From assembly GCF_029784135.1 (NCBI RefSeq), contig NC_073744.1:32681380-32745379 (forward strand): DNA of 64,000 bases, given 5' to 3'. The notes under the pieces were generated by a model. The model was not told the origin of the DNA, did no database searches, and worked only from the letters and a program-made list of their open reading frames with translations. The translations under genes and the position numbers were made by a program. Of the stretch, positions 9,536 through 19,243 are shown piece by piece (the first letter of the stretch is position 1; every line of letters begins with the position of its first letter). Source of the stretch: Toxorhynchites rutilus septentrionalis. Its lineage: Eukaryota; Arthropoda; Insecta; Diptera; Culicidae.

Positions 9536-12500
9536 TTTTTTTCCAATTCATTTATTTGTAAGGCTCAATCGCATGAGCTTTGCGGAGCCACTAATTCATG
9601 ATTTGTTTTTACAGAATTTCAACTTAAATCTATGTTTAGTAGGTTTCGACCGATTACTCGCGGTTTACTCGAGATTAGAGGGGCAACAATTTTTGTGGGA
9701 TGGATCAGGTTAGGGATATGGATATGAGGTATCGTTGTCTCAACCGAGAGTTGTCGCACGCACTGTAGCATTGTGCATAAAGACCAGGGATAGCATCTGG
9801 TGTTCGACTATCTGTCGAGGGGGGGGGGCGACGGTGAGATGAGGGGACAAGACAAACAAACTAATAACGAAAAAGAAAGAAAAAAACACACAAAAGCATT
9901 AAATTCTTATGCTAGTCCGTTTCACAAACATATAGATCAACTGCATATAGCAGATGTCGCGAGTTCCCAACACGTCTCTAACAGGAACATAGGGTTGTCT
10001 TCTTTGGGCCCTAAGGGCATTCAAAAGGTACTCTCTGGCTGTGTAATTATCCGTACATTGCCAAACTGCGTGATCGATGTCATCGTAACCGTTTCCACAC
10101 CGACAGACGTTGCTTTGAACAAGATTTATTCTGTGGAGATGCACATCTAGCGAGTAGTGGTTGGACATAAGTCTACTCATTACACGAATGAAGTCACGAC
10201 TTACGTCCAAACCTTTGAACCACGCTCTCGAAGAAACCTTTGGAATAATTGAATATAACCACCGCCCAAGACTTCCAGTGTCCCAATCGGTTTGCCAACT
10301 CAAGAGGGAACTCTGACGCAGTAATTGGAAAAATTCATCGTATGAAATCTGTCTATCAAACAATTCGCCTTCCTGGGCACCCACCTTTGCGAGAGTGTCC
10401 GCTTTCTCATTGCCAGGAATTGAGCAATGAGAGGGGACCCATACAAAGGTTAACTTATAAGATTTTTCGATCAGTGCACTCATCTGCTGCCTCACTTTTG
10501 CGAGGAAATAAGATGGGTGCCTACTAGTTTTCATCGACTGGAGAGCCTCAAGCGAACTGAGACTATCCGAGAAAATGAAGTAATGGTCTGCAGGCTTGTT
10601 GGAGATCATCCCCAATGCGAAGTCGATTGCTGCCAGCTCAGCAACATAAACGGAACAAGGTTCCTGCAGTTTACGGAAGGCGCTCGAATTTTCATTGAAA
10701 ACACCGAAGCCAGTGGATCCATTGAGGCGAGACCCATCAGTGAAGTATCTTTTCATGCAATTGACTTTTTGGTACTTTCGGTTAAAAATACGGGGAATGA
10801 AAGTTGGTCGAAGCTGATCTGAAATCCCAAGTATTGCTTGTTTCATCGACATATCGTATTCAATTGAGGAACTGCTGATGGTGAAGTGAGCACGATCTGG
10901 AGTAAACGATGGAAGACAAATATCTGACGAAATATAGTGGTAATAAATTCTCATAAACCGAGATTGTATATTTAGATGAAGAATTTTTTCAAAGTTTTCA
11001 ATCACAAGTGTGTTCGTGACACCGCATTTCACCAGTATTCTGAGAGAAAGTTCCCAGAATCGGTTCTGTAGAGGAGTTACTCCTGCCAGAACCTCGAGAC
11101 TCATGTTATGCGTTGAGTGCATACAGCCGAGAGCTATACGCAGACAATGATATTGAATTCGTTCCAATTTTAGAAGGTGACTTTTAGCTTCTGAGAGAAA
11201 GCAGAAAGAGCCATACTCCAGAATAGATAGAATAGTTGTTTTATAAAGCGTTATGAGATCTCCCGGATGAGCTCCCCACCACGTGCCGCAAATCGAACGG
11301 AGAAAGTTGACCCTCTTTTGACATTTTTGCTTCAAATACGTAATGTGGGTATTCCAAGTGCATTTTGAATCAAACCAGACACCAAGGTACTTGAAGGTCA
11401 ATGATTGGGTAATGCTTCTGCCCAAAAGCTTGAGTTGCAGTTGGGCTGGGAACCGCTTTCGAGTAAACACTACCAGTTCTGTTCTCTGCGGCGAGAATTC
11501 GATCCCTAAGTTCCTTGCCCAGGAAGACAAGTTACCTAGGGAATTTTGCAATGGTCTTTGCAAGTTTTCGGCATGGGAACCTCTGACGGAAACCACACCA
11601 TCATCTGCAAGTTGTCTTAGCGTGCATTGTTCTGCCAAACAACTGTCAATATCTTTCACATAAAAATTATAAAGAAGGGGGCTGAGACATGAGCCTTGAG
11701 GTAGACCCATATAACTATTTCTGGAAGTTGTCAGTTGTCCAAGGGTAAAGTTCATTCGCTTTTCTGACAACAAATTGTACAAGAAGTTATTCAAAATTCC
11801 AGGAAGTCCACATCTGTCCAGATTGTCTGACAGAATTTCTATGGAAACCGAATCAAAAGCTCCCTTAATATCCAAGAATAATGAAGCCAGTTGCTCCTTG
11901 TGCGCAAAGGCCAGTTGAATATCCGTAGAAAGCAACGCTAGACAATCGTTTGTTCCTTTGCTCTTACGAAACCCAAATTGTGTACTTGATAGCAAATTAT
12001 TTGTCTCGATCCATTGATCGAGTCTTCGAAGGATCATTTTCTCCAGCAATTTTCTAATGCACGAGAGCATAGCAATCGGACGGTATGAGTTATGGTCAGA
12101 CGCTGGTTTGCCAGGTTTTTGAATTGCTATTACTTTGACCTGTCTCCATTCGGGTGGCACAATATTGTTTTCTAGTAGGGTATTGAATAAGTCTAGCAAG
12201 CGTCTTTTCGCGATATCGGGAAGATTTTTTAGAAGAACGAATTTAATCATATCGCTTCCGGGTGAAGAGTTGTTCGATGAAAGAAGAGCCATAGAAAATT
12301 TCAGCATTGAGAATGGTCTGTCCAGAGGTCCACCGCTTAGAGACGTTTCTCGAAGAATATGTTGGGCTGGAACTGAGTCTGGACAAACCTTTTTAGCGAA
12401 ATCGAATATCCATCGGTTGAAGTATTCCTCACTCTCGTTAGTAGATGAGCGGTTACGCATGTTGCGAGCTACCCTCCACAAGGTACGTATTGAGGTTTCA

Positions 12501-12769
12501 CGAGAAAGACCTTCAATGAAATTGCGCCAGTAACCGCGTTTTTTTGCTTTAATTAATTGTTTCAGCTGTATTTCAAGCTTCGAATATTCCTCGAAGTGTG
12601 TGGATGTTCCATGTCTACGAAAAGCTTTGAAAGCATCCGATTTTTTCAAATACAATTTTGTGCATTCGTCGTCCCAGCCAGGAGTGGCTGGTTTTCTTTT
12701 AAACGGAGCACTTGGAACTTTTCTTCTTTGTGCTTCCAATGAGCTTTTATACATCAAATCTACGAAAAA
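9536..12769 (-). mobile_element. I-like non-LTR retrotransposon, 5'-truncated, with 11 bp target duplication
   Basis: The direct repeat GGGTTGTCGTT flanks the element at 9525-9535 and 12770-12780. On the minus strand the 3' end is an A-run at about 9536-9541, after a 3' UTR of roughly 350 bases. The 5' end falls inside ORF2, just before the conserved linker, so ORF1 and the endonuclease domain are missing: a dead-on-arrival copy from incomplete reverse transcription. The surviving ORF has no stop or frameshift, so the insertion should be young. It lies within the hAT-like element. Confidence 0.9.
9899..12757 (-). CDS. Non-LTR retrotransposon ORF2 fragment: reverse transcriptase and RNase H
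   Basis: 952 residues from the first Met; the frame stays open across the element's 5' junction, so this start is arbitrary. The linker (about 1-200) holds YWRNFIEGLSRETS. The reverse transcriptase spans about 205-480, with FLDIKGAFDS (D296), GLPQGSCLSP (351-360) and the catalytic LADD (D385, D386). The RNase H domain has YFTDGSR (D674), AELAAI (E707), FSDSLSSL (D731) and PGNEKADTLA (D787), so all four acidic residues are present. A C-terminal C885-x-C887...H896...C901 motif matches the zinc-binding tail of this group. The presence of RNase H points to the I / LOA / R1 group, and the sequence is most like I. About two thirds of residues in the linker match the element at 21.6 kb, so they are sister families. 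The 5' truncation means it cannot transpose alone. Confidence 0.9.
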   Translation of the reverse strand: MMYKSSLEAQRRKVPSAPFKRKPATPGWDDECTKLYLKKSDAFKAFRRHGTSTHFEEYSKLEIQLKQLIKAKKRGYWRNFIEGLSRETSIRTLWRVARNMRNRSSTNESEEYFNRWIFDFAKKVCPDSVPAQHILRETSLSGGPLDRPFSMLKFSMALLSSNNSSPGSDMIKFVLLKNLPDIAKRRLLDLFNTLLENNIVPPEWRQVKVIAIQKPGKPASDHNSYRPIAMLSCIRKLLEKMILRRLDQWIETNNLLSSTQFGFRKSKGTNDCLALLSTDIQLAFAHKEQLASLFLDIKGAFDSVSIEILSDNLDRCGLPGILNNFLYNLLSEKRMNFTLGQLTTSRNSYMGLPQGSCLSPLLYNFYVKDIDSCLAEQCTLRQLADDGVVSVRGSHAENLQRPLQNSLGNLSSWARNLGIEFSPQRTELVVFTRKRFPAQLQLKLLGRSITQSLTFKYLGVWFDSKCTWNTHITYLKQKCQKRVNFLRSICGTWWGAHPGDLITLYKTTILSILEYGSFCFLSEAKSHLLKLERIQYHCLRIALGCMHSTHNMSLEVLAGVTPLQNRFWELSLRILVKCGVTNTLVIENFEKILHLNIQSRFMRIYYHYISSDICLPSFTPDRAHFTISSSSIEYDMSMKQAILGISDQLRPTFIPRIFNRKYQKVNCMKRYFTDGSRLNGSTGFGVFNENSSAFRKLQEPCSVYVAELAAIDFALGMISNKPADHYFIFSDSLSSLEALQSMKTSRHPSYFLAKVRQQMSALIEKSYKLTFVWVPSHCSIPGNEKADTLAKVGAQEGELFDRQISYDEFFQLLRQSSLLSWQTDWDTGSLGRWLYSIIPKVSSRAWFKGLDVSRDFIRVMSRLMSNHYSLDVHLHRINLVQSNVCRCGNGYDDIDHAVWQCTDNYTAREYLLNALRAQRRQPYVPVRDVLGTRDICYMQLIYMFVKRTSIRI

Positions 12770-13008
12770 GGGTTGTCGTTGTTAGATGGTTGGATAAAAA
12801 ATGTTGGATAACAAAAAATTATATAGCCTAAAAATGCATTAACCTTGAGAAAGATCCTATCTTTCATTAATCGCGATTACAGTGACAATTATTCGATGTA
12901 TTCATATTTTGATTTTTAAATTATTCGATACAAAATTAATCTATTATAACTTCAGATATTCGATTATTTCAATTAATCGAACGATTAACCGACGTATCTA
13001 ACTATGGT

Positions 13009-15183
13009 AGGTCGAAAATAGGAGACGCTGTGGTAATGATGCGAACCCGATGTCCCATTTGAAAGACGGCCAATTTGCATCGACCTCCGAATTCAAAACT
13101 GCGCGAGATCTTAGCTAAGTATTTCAGATCAGGTCATGGAAAAGTGACCATTCTCGATGCAACTGAAGAAGGACGAATCGATAAATGGCTACTAGCCAAA
13201 GCAAAAGCTGGATTCCCCGTGGACACACAATCCGTTGAAAAGCGGGATATCTGATCGAAAACGAGTCAGTGCACTCTAAGTGTAGTCGTAGGAAGTAGGA
13301 ACGAGATCGGAATGCAGATCTGAACAGATTCATGTAACTGAACATCAATTCACGGAAGATGATAAAATAACTTTGTGCAGTGATGTGATTTCTGTTTTCA
13401 CATTTCACATTCTTTAAATCACATGTTTTCTTGCAAAAGGCTGCCACGTCCAACCGCTTACATTGTTCATAGTAAACACCCTACAAATCTGCTATTTTAA
13501 TATCTTCCGGGAATTGGTAATCAACCTCAGAGGTTTAGTCAAATCTTCGGTTTATCAACTTCCTGCGGTATATACATACCGATAGTGACCGCTGGCTTGG
13601 CATGAAGCCAAGAAATGAAACTTCCATGCTTGCTTTCGAACACACGCGGTACGAAGCACCCCTGGAGCGCAGATAAGTGCTAAACATAACTTTCTTATTA
13701 GAGTGCCATCGGCGAACAATTGACTCATCAGTACTTGCCAAACGCGTAGATTCGAACCCGCTTATCGACTTTTGACAAATGTTCTAGTTGAAATTGCATC
13801 ATTTTTGCGCAGCAAACAATCTCTATAACTTTACTAGGCCAGATAGCATCATTCCTTGCAGCAAAAAACTAATCCAACTTAATCAAGCAAACCAGCTTTG
13901 CAGGCAGGATTTCATTAGCGGGGGCGTAGTATAAAATTGGGGCATGCTTTTTTATTTTCACATTTGGTTAGAAGCAACAAGCGGCGTCTATTGCGGCACA
14001 AGGTCACATGGATTTGCCGGAACTTTTCACTTTGCGGCCTCCACTGCTAGCGGCTACTGCCGGGAAGCAACATGAATCGACCGTCGATGACTTTACTTTC
14101 GAGTTTTGATCGAGCGAGCGCACATGATACATGTTTTGGTTAATATTACAAGAAATAACACGGAATCGGGACCAAACTATACGCTGAAGCTTGCAATGGA
14201 TTACAAATAAGAACAAAATTAACCTAAGTACTCACCACGTAATCTATTTAATTAAAATTTTACAAAATTTGAGGCTCCCGTTAGATTTTACTTCACGAAT
14301 TATTGACAGCTCCCGTTTTCTCAGTGTTTTCTCGATCGAGTGGTGTTGCAGTTGTCGCTGTCACTACTGTCACTATGGAAGCAAAGAGAGGGAGCGAGAG
14401 AAAGCACGGAGCAAAACGATAACTTTAATGGAATACCTGCTTTAAGTGCTCATTAAATGATACATGTCGAGGTGGATCAGTATGCGAAATATATTTGTGT
14501 TGGCTAGCAAATGTGGTGTCGTCATTATTTTCATTCTATATGAAGTGTTTTTTGGTAAATACTACCAATCTATAGTCATTTTCGACCGTACTAATAAACA
14601 CATATGTCAAGCAGAACAATGATTCGGAAGCCCAATATCGACTACATTTTCTCGCCGAAAATGCACGTATCAGAATTATATCCTTATTATACCTCCGTAT
14701 TGCCTTATAGGAACAATGAAAATGGTTAATACGCGCTTTTCTCACCAATTTTCAGATATGACAATATCCAAGCTTACTAATGTTATCGAGTAAAATACAC
14801 TAATCTCTGGTAGGGATGCGGGTTTGTTGACAATATGTACAAAAAATTTGTACATTCTACTAATTTTGCATTACCAAATGTATTTAGTAGTTTTCGACCG
14901 AGGATTTTTCTAAGGGTATATTTGTGTGTTATTTCATCCACACTTTCAATCCTCCGAACTGAAATCCAAAAGGTGTTTCAAATAATAGTGTCGAACATAA
15001 TTCTTCAAATTTGATAGAATTTAAACCGACTCATCACATTTCCCACATACGGGTCTAATGTTTTGTGATAAAGAACAAAATTACCACTTTTCACGAAAAT
15101 CTGAGAACCACTATATCGGTTTGGCATGAAATGGCTGTATGTATATGTAAACGGGCCGTGCATTTATCATAACTTCAAATGAC
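13009..15183. other. Intergenic, no gene seen
   Basis: Short open stretches occur but none has a recognisable domain, splice context or repeat partner. A region near 14000-14420 is somewhat GC-richer and contains GAGCGAG-type sequence, perhaps regulatory, but no promoter can be defined. Confidence 0.35.
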
Positions 15184-16557
15184 ACGAAGGAATTCATGAA
15201 TATCTATATCTATATCTATATCTATATCTATAAAAATGGATTTCTATGTCTGTCTGTCTGTCTGATTCTTATGGACTAGGAAATTGCTGAACCGATCGAC
15301 ATGAAAATTGGTTACCCCTACATACCAATTTTCATGTCGATCGGTTTAGGTTTGAGGTCGGTGGAGGTTCTTATGATAGTTCGAAACCCCTCACCACTAT
15401 CTGATGGGGGGAGAGAATGATCTGCCCTACAAATGAAACACAAATTCCTACATTTCTCGAGAATTAATCAACGGAACCAAATTTGGCATGTGAAGGTTTT
15501 AGGGGCCAAGAAACTTTTCTAAGGTGGTTCAACACTCCTCCCACCTTTCTAAGGGGGGCTGCCATACAAATGAAACACAAGCTTTTGCATAACTCGAGAA
15601 GCCAAATTTGGCATATGGAGGTTTTAGGGGAGCAATCAATGTTTTATGGTAGTTTGACACTCCTTTCCCCTCTCTAAAGAGGGGGGATGGGGAGGTTGCC
15701 GAACAACTCGAGAACTAATAAAAAAAAATTAATCAAACTTAGCATATAGAGGTTTTAGGGATCGATAAACGTTTCTATGGTAGTTCGAAACTCCTCCCCC
15801 TCTCTGAAAGGGGGCTCCCATACAAATGAAACACAAAGTTCTGCATAACTCGAGAACTTTAAAGCAAATTGAGCCATATTTGGCTTGTGGAGGTTTTAGG
15901 GGGCACTGCGGTGGTTAGATTCACCTTCCCTTCTCTCTAAGTGGGGGGCTGCCATACAAATGAAACACAAATTACTGCATAACTCAAGAACTAATCAAGC
16001 AAAAGGAACCAAATTTGGGATGTGAAGGTTTTTGGGTACGAGAAATGTTTCTATGATAGTATGACACCCCTCTCTTCTCTGGAAACGAGAGGAGGTCCCA
16101 TAAAAATCATGCAAATATTCCAACCAAACATGACAATTGAAAATTTCCGGAAAACTGAAGGAAAATGGGAAAATTCGAAAAATTCAGTTCGCATCTGTTC
16201 TACCAGCGTTGTTAGTCCATTTGATGTTTGCCCTAACGAAATTGAAGTGGGAATAGATTTTAATGTGATAAAACGCACTCCTATATCGTCTTCTATCTAT
16301 ATAAATAAAAATGGATCGCCGAATGTGTTGGTAAGAGCAAAACTCGAGAAAGGAATTGTCCGATTTAGGGCTGTTCTATCATATTTTCTGTTTTGGTAGA
16401 AGTACTGAAATTTTATGGTGAAATATAACTTTAAAGATCAATCAATGAACAGTTCTGCGATTGGGCCCGTGAACATGCGCTTAGTAAGAAAACGTGGATG
16501 TGATAACGAAAAATAATATTTGGGCGGGACGAAGTTTGCCGGGCCAGCTAGTAAACA
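15184..16557 (+). mobile_element. Helitron-like non-autonomous element with internal ~110-150 bp tandem units
   Basis: Starts after a (CTATAT)n run at about 15202-15235 with TATAAAAATGGATTTC and (TCTG)n. The body holds about five tandem units sharing CCATACAAATGAAACACAA, CATAACTCGAGAAC, GGAGGTTTTAGGG and CTCCxCCTCTCT. A second start-like sequence at about 16288 (CTATATAAATAAAAATGG, then GCAAAACTCGAGAAAGGAAT) suggests a shorter member fused or nested at the right end. It ends GACGAAGTTTGCCGGGCCAG then CTAG at 16557. The same 3' end occurs near 59223 (reversed) and 61770. A CTAG end and lack of inverted repeats fit Helitrons, but I did not find a clear terminal hairpin. Confidence 0.55.
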
Positions 16558-16584
16558 GTAAGAATATCAGCGCTTGTCCAAAAT

Positions 16585-16632
16585 CGTGCTTTTTCTATCT
16601 ACGTGGTATATGTACAGCCCCCAACTGGAGCG
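16585..16632 (-). repeat. Decayed terminal fragment of the GGGGCTGTCC element family
   Basis: CTTTTTCTATCTACGTGGTA followed by TATGTACAGCCCC closely resembles the right end of the element at 50563-52998 (CTTTTTCTGTCCACGTGGTA, TATGTGGACAGCCCC). Only this end is present; a few substitutions show it is old. Confidence 0.55.
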
Positions 16633-16639
16633 TGTGCAG

Positions 16640-17386
16640 TCGGTTAGCTGACGTTCAGTGAAACAGTTCTGAACGCCTTCCTCTACTCAGGAAAAATCAG
16701 GCTCAGATCCTAACACCTTATGATATGCAAAAGTGCACGAGTGAGACTAGATGTTGAAAGTAGAAGGGCTAAAAATACACCCTTCTCCTCCTATTCAAAA
16801 ATTTAATTTAAAAAAAAGGTTTTGTTTTCTACAAAATTAAGTTTATTTTGTCTTTTTTATGATTGTTTTTTGTTCTTCTCGATGTTACATATTTTTTTTA
16901 GGATTTTATGTTTCATCTCCTATTGCCACGCTACATATTCTAACCAATGCTTGGATTGCCATGTGTTTTATTATGAAACTATTGATCGTTCCGTGGTTAA
17001 AAAAACTTCCGCTATTGTTTGTTTTAGTATCACCGAATTTCGACTGATAATTCTTCCGTGCAGTTTTTGCAACTTTAATTTTTTCGCGTCCCATTTTTTT
17101 TGGGGGAAATACATCTATTTTTTCTAAGTAGGTATCCTTATCAAGGATGTTTCTTTCTAAGTGATCTATTTTAGCTTTAATTTTCGAACGCTCGATCCGG
17201 AAGTGATGCCGGTTACTTATGACGATTGAGTTTACTATGCTTATATAACAATTTCTTGTTCGTATTTGTGGTTTCACTACATATCATATAAGAGCAAAAT
17301 AAAATGTGGAGACGAAAAAAATAGACAAACTAAAAATATCTTGTAGACACATAGAAGAACTATGACTCCTCCTGTGTGAGGTAAAA
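16640..17386. other. Spacer downstream of the CaaX gene, no gene supported
   Basis: Very AT-rich. A 123-codon open stretch on the minus strand (16906-17277) has a lysine-rich middle but no start context, domain or splice support, so it is not called. Confidence 0.35.
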
Positions 17387-17422
17387 TTTATTCATGGTTT
17401 TTTCAGCAAACCAGCATTTATT
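17387..17422 (-). promoter_or_regulatory. Candidate poly(A) signals for the CaaX gene
   Basis: Two AATAAA hexamers on the minus strand (17387-17392 and 17417-17422) lie about 135-170 bases downstream of the CaaX gene's stop codon, a normal distance for an insect 3' UTR. Position and motif only. Confidence 0.4.
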
Positions 17423-17556
17423 ACCATTGAAAACATCGTTCAATGCATACTTTACGAAACAGCACGCACATATTGCATGCGAAGTAAAAACTACAGTGTA
17501 TTATTTAAGCAAACGAAGAGTGAAAGCTGTGATACAGGGAGCACATTTCGGTCGAT

Positions 17557-19176
17557 TTACATGATAGCGCAATACTGTCGCTGTTTCTCGGTGATCTCTC
17601 TAACCACCACTGGCGCGTCTCCCGATACGTCCTCTCTGACTTTCTCGGTGGCGGATTCGTTTTGTTCATCCTTGGGCGTTTCGGTTTCAGTGTCTTTCTT
17701 CTGGTCGCCACCTTCTTCAACGTGCTTTGCCTTTGTCTCTTCCTCCGCCGATGATTCAACATCCATTTTGGCTTCCTCACCGGAGATGTTCGCCGTGGTG
17801 GTCGTCGCTTCCGCCGTAACACATCTGGTGAGATCATCTTCATCGAAGCTAAGCTTGGCCACTGGCGTGCTAGCGTGGAGTCTGACGCGGGAGAGACGGT
17901 TCTTCAGCATGGTCATCGGGCTGGAAACCATTCCCAGGAGTCCACTGAAATCGAGCCGACCACGTTTGGGACTATCAACGATTTCCTTCACGTCAACAGC
18001 GTCCGAAGTAGATTCGGGAGTCATTGCTTTGCGCTTGCGAGATGATCCTGGAGCCGGAGTGCGCAGACTGTCGTTGTGTATCTCAGATCCAATGGTCACG
18101 TTGAGACTCGAGACGGAATCATTGAGGTCGGCTGATTTGCGATATGTGTATCTAATGTCTGAGATGGGTCGAGTTGATCGGCGGCCACTAATGGCGCGCA
18201 GGGGACGGTCAAAGTCCATTTCCATCGATGGTGATGTTTCTTTCGAATCACTGGCACTGTTCTGTCCTTCACTGACAGTGCTGAGATTGGCGGTAGCAAC
18301 GGCGGCGTTTGCTTGGTTAACGCGGAACGGACTGATTCGTGCCCGTGTTGGGGGACCAGCACCGTATTTCAATAGTTTTGTCTTCCCACCGGTACGTGTG
18401 GGTATCGGAGAATCTTCGTACTCGGATGGTTCCACGACCAGAGCTTCCATCTCGTCACCCTCGGCAGTGACAGCTGCTTTCAGAGCTTTCGTGGCTAGCA
18501 AAGTGTGTTTTGTTTTCTTGCCTTGCTCTGGAGTGACCAACACCGGGGATTCCCTGGGTTTCTTACCGGCACTTTCCGGAGTGGTGGGCTGCTCAACAGG
18601 GATGGATTCCAACTGTAGCTTCTGGGGGGTCGTACGTGGGCTTGATCTCGGATTGTCCTTCACTTTCTTCTCCTTCTCCTCCTCTTTTTTGGGAGTTTCC
18701 GGTGCGGGTACTGTTTCTGGTGCGACATTTTCTTCCTTTTTCCCGTTGCTTTCCTTCTCGCTTCCGGAGCTTCCGTTAGTTGCGGTGGTACTCACTTTTT
18801 CGTCCTTTTGTTTGTCAGCTTTGGATGCGTTTACAGTATTTTTGCCGTTTGTTTCAACCTTTGCCGAGGCTGTTGCTGTAGCTGGCGCAACAGCACCTGC
18901 TGTTTTTGTTGGAGTTGCGGGAGCAACGGATGACTTTGGACTTTCTTTCGGTGCAGGTTGTTCCGCGGTGACCGCTTCTGGTGATGCTGTTACCTGGTTT
19001 TGCTTGTCACTGTTGGATGATCTGGAAGACGACCGGGAGCTCGATTTGTTACCGTTGTTGTTCCCATTGGACGATGGGGAGGTGTTGTTGGTGGAGCCGA
19101 AATTCTGATACACCTGTGGTGTACGACGGCCCGAGGAAGACACCGGCTGCTGGCTCGATTGCACCTGCAGTGACAT
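17557..19176 (-). CDS. CaaX-box protein, candidate lamina-associated nuclear envelope protein (kugelkern-like)
   Basis: A single open frame of 539 residues. It ends KQRQYCAIM, and CAIM is a classical farnesylation box, the same one found on B-type lamins. Residues 1-240 are low-complexity (Ser/Asn/Lys/Pro/Ala/Glu). About 20 Ser/Thr-Pro sites are spread along the chain, as in proteins phosphorylated in mitosis. Basic clusters that could be nuclear localisation signals include SSRKRKAM (378-385) and SPKRGR (403-408). The more ordered stretches are 257-290 and 326-365, which includes ISGRRSTRPISDIRYTYRKS, and 396-445, which includes LDFSGLLGMVSSPM and LKNRLSRVRL. The C-terminal 90 residues are acidic. 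There is no lamin rod, membrane span or enzyme motif, and only two cysteines (452 and 536). Drosophila kugelkern has the same layout (nuclear signal, farnesylated tail), but homology is inferred, not shown. The Met at 19176 is preceded by a probable spliced 5' UTR. Codon use is GC-richer than the surroundings, as for a real gene. Confidence 0.8.
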   Translation of the reverse strand: MSLQVQSSQQPVSSSGRRTPQVYQNFGSTNNTSPSSNGNNNGNKSSSRSSSRSSNSDKQNQVTASPEAVTAEQPAPKESPKSSVAPATPTKTAGAVAPATATASAKVETNGKNTVNASKADKQKDEKVSTTATNGSSGSEKESNGKKEENVAPETVPAPETPKKEEEKEKKVKDNPRSSPRTTPQKLQLESIPVEQPTTPESAGKKPRESPVLVTPEQGKKTKHTLLATKALKAAVTAEGDEMEALVVEPSEYEDSPIPTRTGGKTKLLKYGAGPPTRARISPFRVNQANAAVATANLSTVSEGQNSASDSKETSPSMEMDFDRPLRAISGRRSTRPISDIRYTYRKSADLNDSVSSLNVTIGSEIHNDSLRTPAPGSSRKRKAMTPESTSDAVDVKEIVDSPKRGRLDFSGLLGMVSSPMTMLKNRLSRVRLHASTPVAKLSFDEDDLTRCVTAEATTTTANISGEEAKMDVESSAEEETKAKHVEEGGDQKKDTETETPKDEQNESATEKVREDVSGDAPVVVREITEKQRQYCAIM

Positions 19177-19243
19177 TCTAGCTGGATGACTTATGTTTGA
19201 AGCTTTGAGGGTTTAGGTGTCGAGTTGATGCTTCCGCTGGTTC
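19177..19243 (-). other. 5' UTR of the CaaX gene up to a probable splice acceptor
   Basis: On the minus strand a pyrimidine-rich stretch and ACCATCGCAG end at 19244, giving a good acceptor 67 bases before the start codon. The transcript would then have at least one non-coding upstream exon, not located with certainty. Confidence 0.45.

Larger units (their letters stand above)
9348..13008. mobile_element. Small hAT-like non-autonomous element, split by a retrotransposon
   Basis: The 8-base direct repeat ACTATGGT occurs at 9348-9355 and 13001-13008. Between them the outer sequence starts TAGTAATG and ends CGTATCTA, a short imperfect inverted repeat (TAG...CTA). Both flanks are rich in ATTCGATTAATCG-type sequence in opposite orientation. 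An 8-base duplication is the rule for hAT elements. Removing the inserted retrotransposon and one copy of its duplication leaves about 400 bases, far too short for a transposase. The ends rest on one duplication, so confidence is moderate. Confidence 0.6.

Noticed and set aside
15484..16020. Regularly spaced similar units that could suggest a CRISPR-like array
   Set aside because: Units are 110-150 bases, imperfect and lie inside a Helitron-like repeat of a eukaryotic genome; there are no short exact repeats with unique spacers.
16906..17277. 123-codon minus-strand open stretch with a lysine-rich helix-like middle
   Set aside because: No family features, no splice sites in good positions and strongly AT-driven composition.
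18981..19181. Long plus-strand open frames opposite the CaaX gene (including 17477-19108)
   Set aside because: Antisense shadows caused by the Ser/Lys/Glu-rich coding sequence; the minus frame has a CaaX box, charged low-complexity protein composition and UTR signals.
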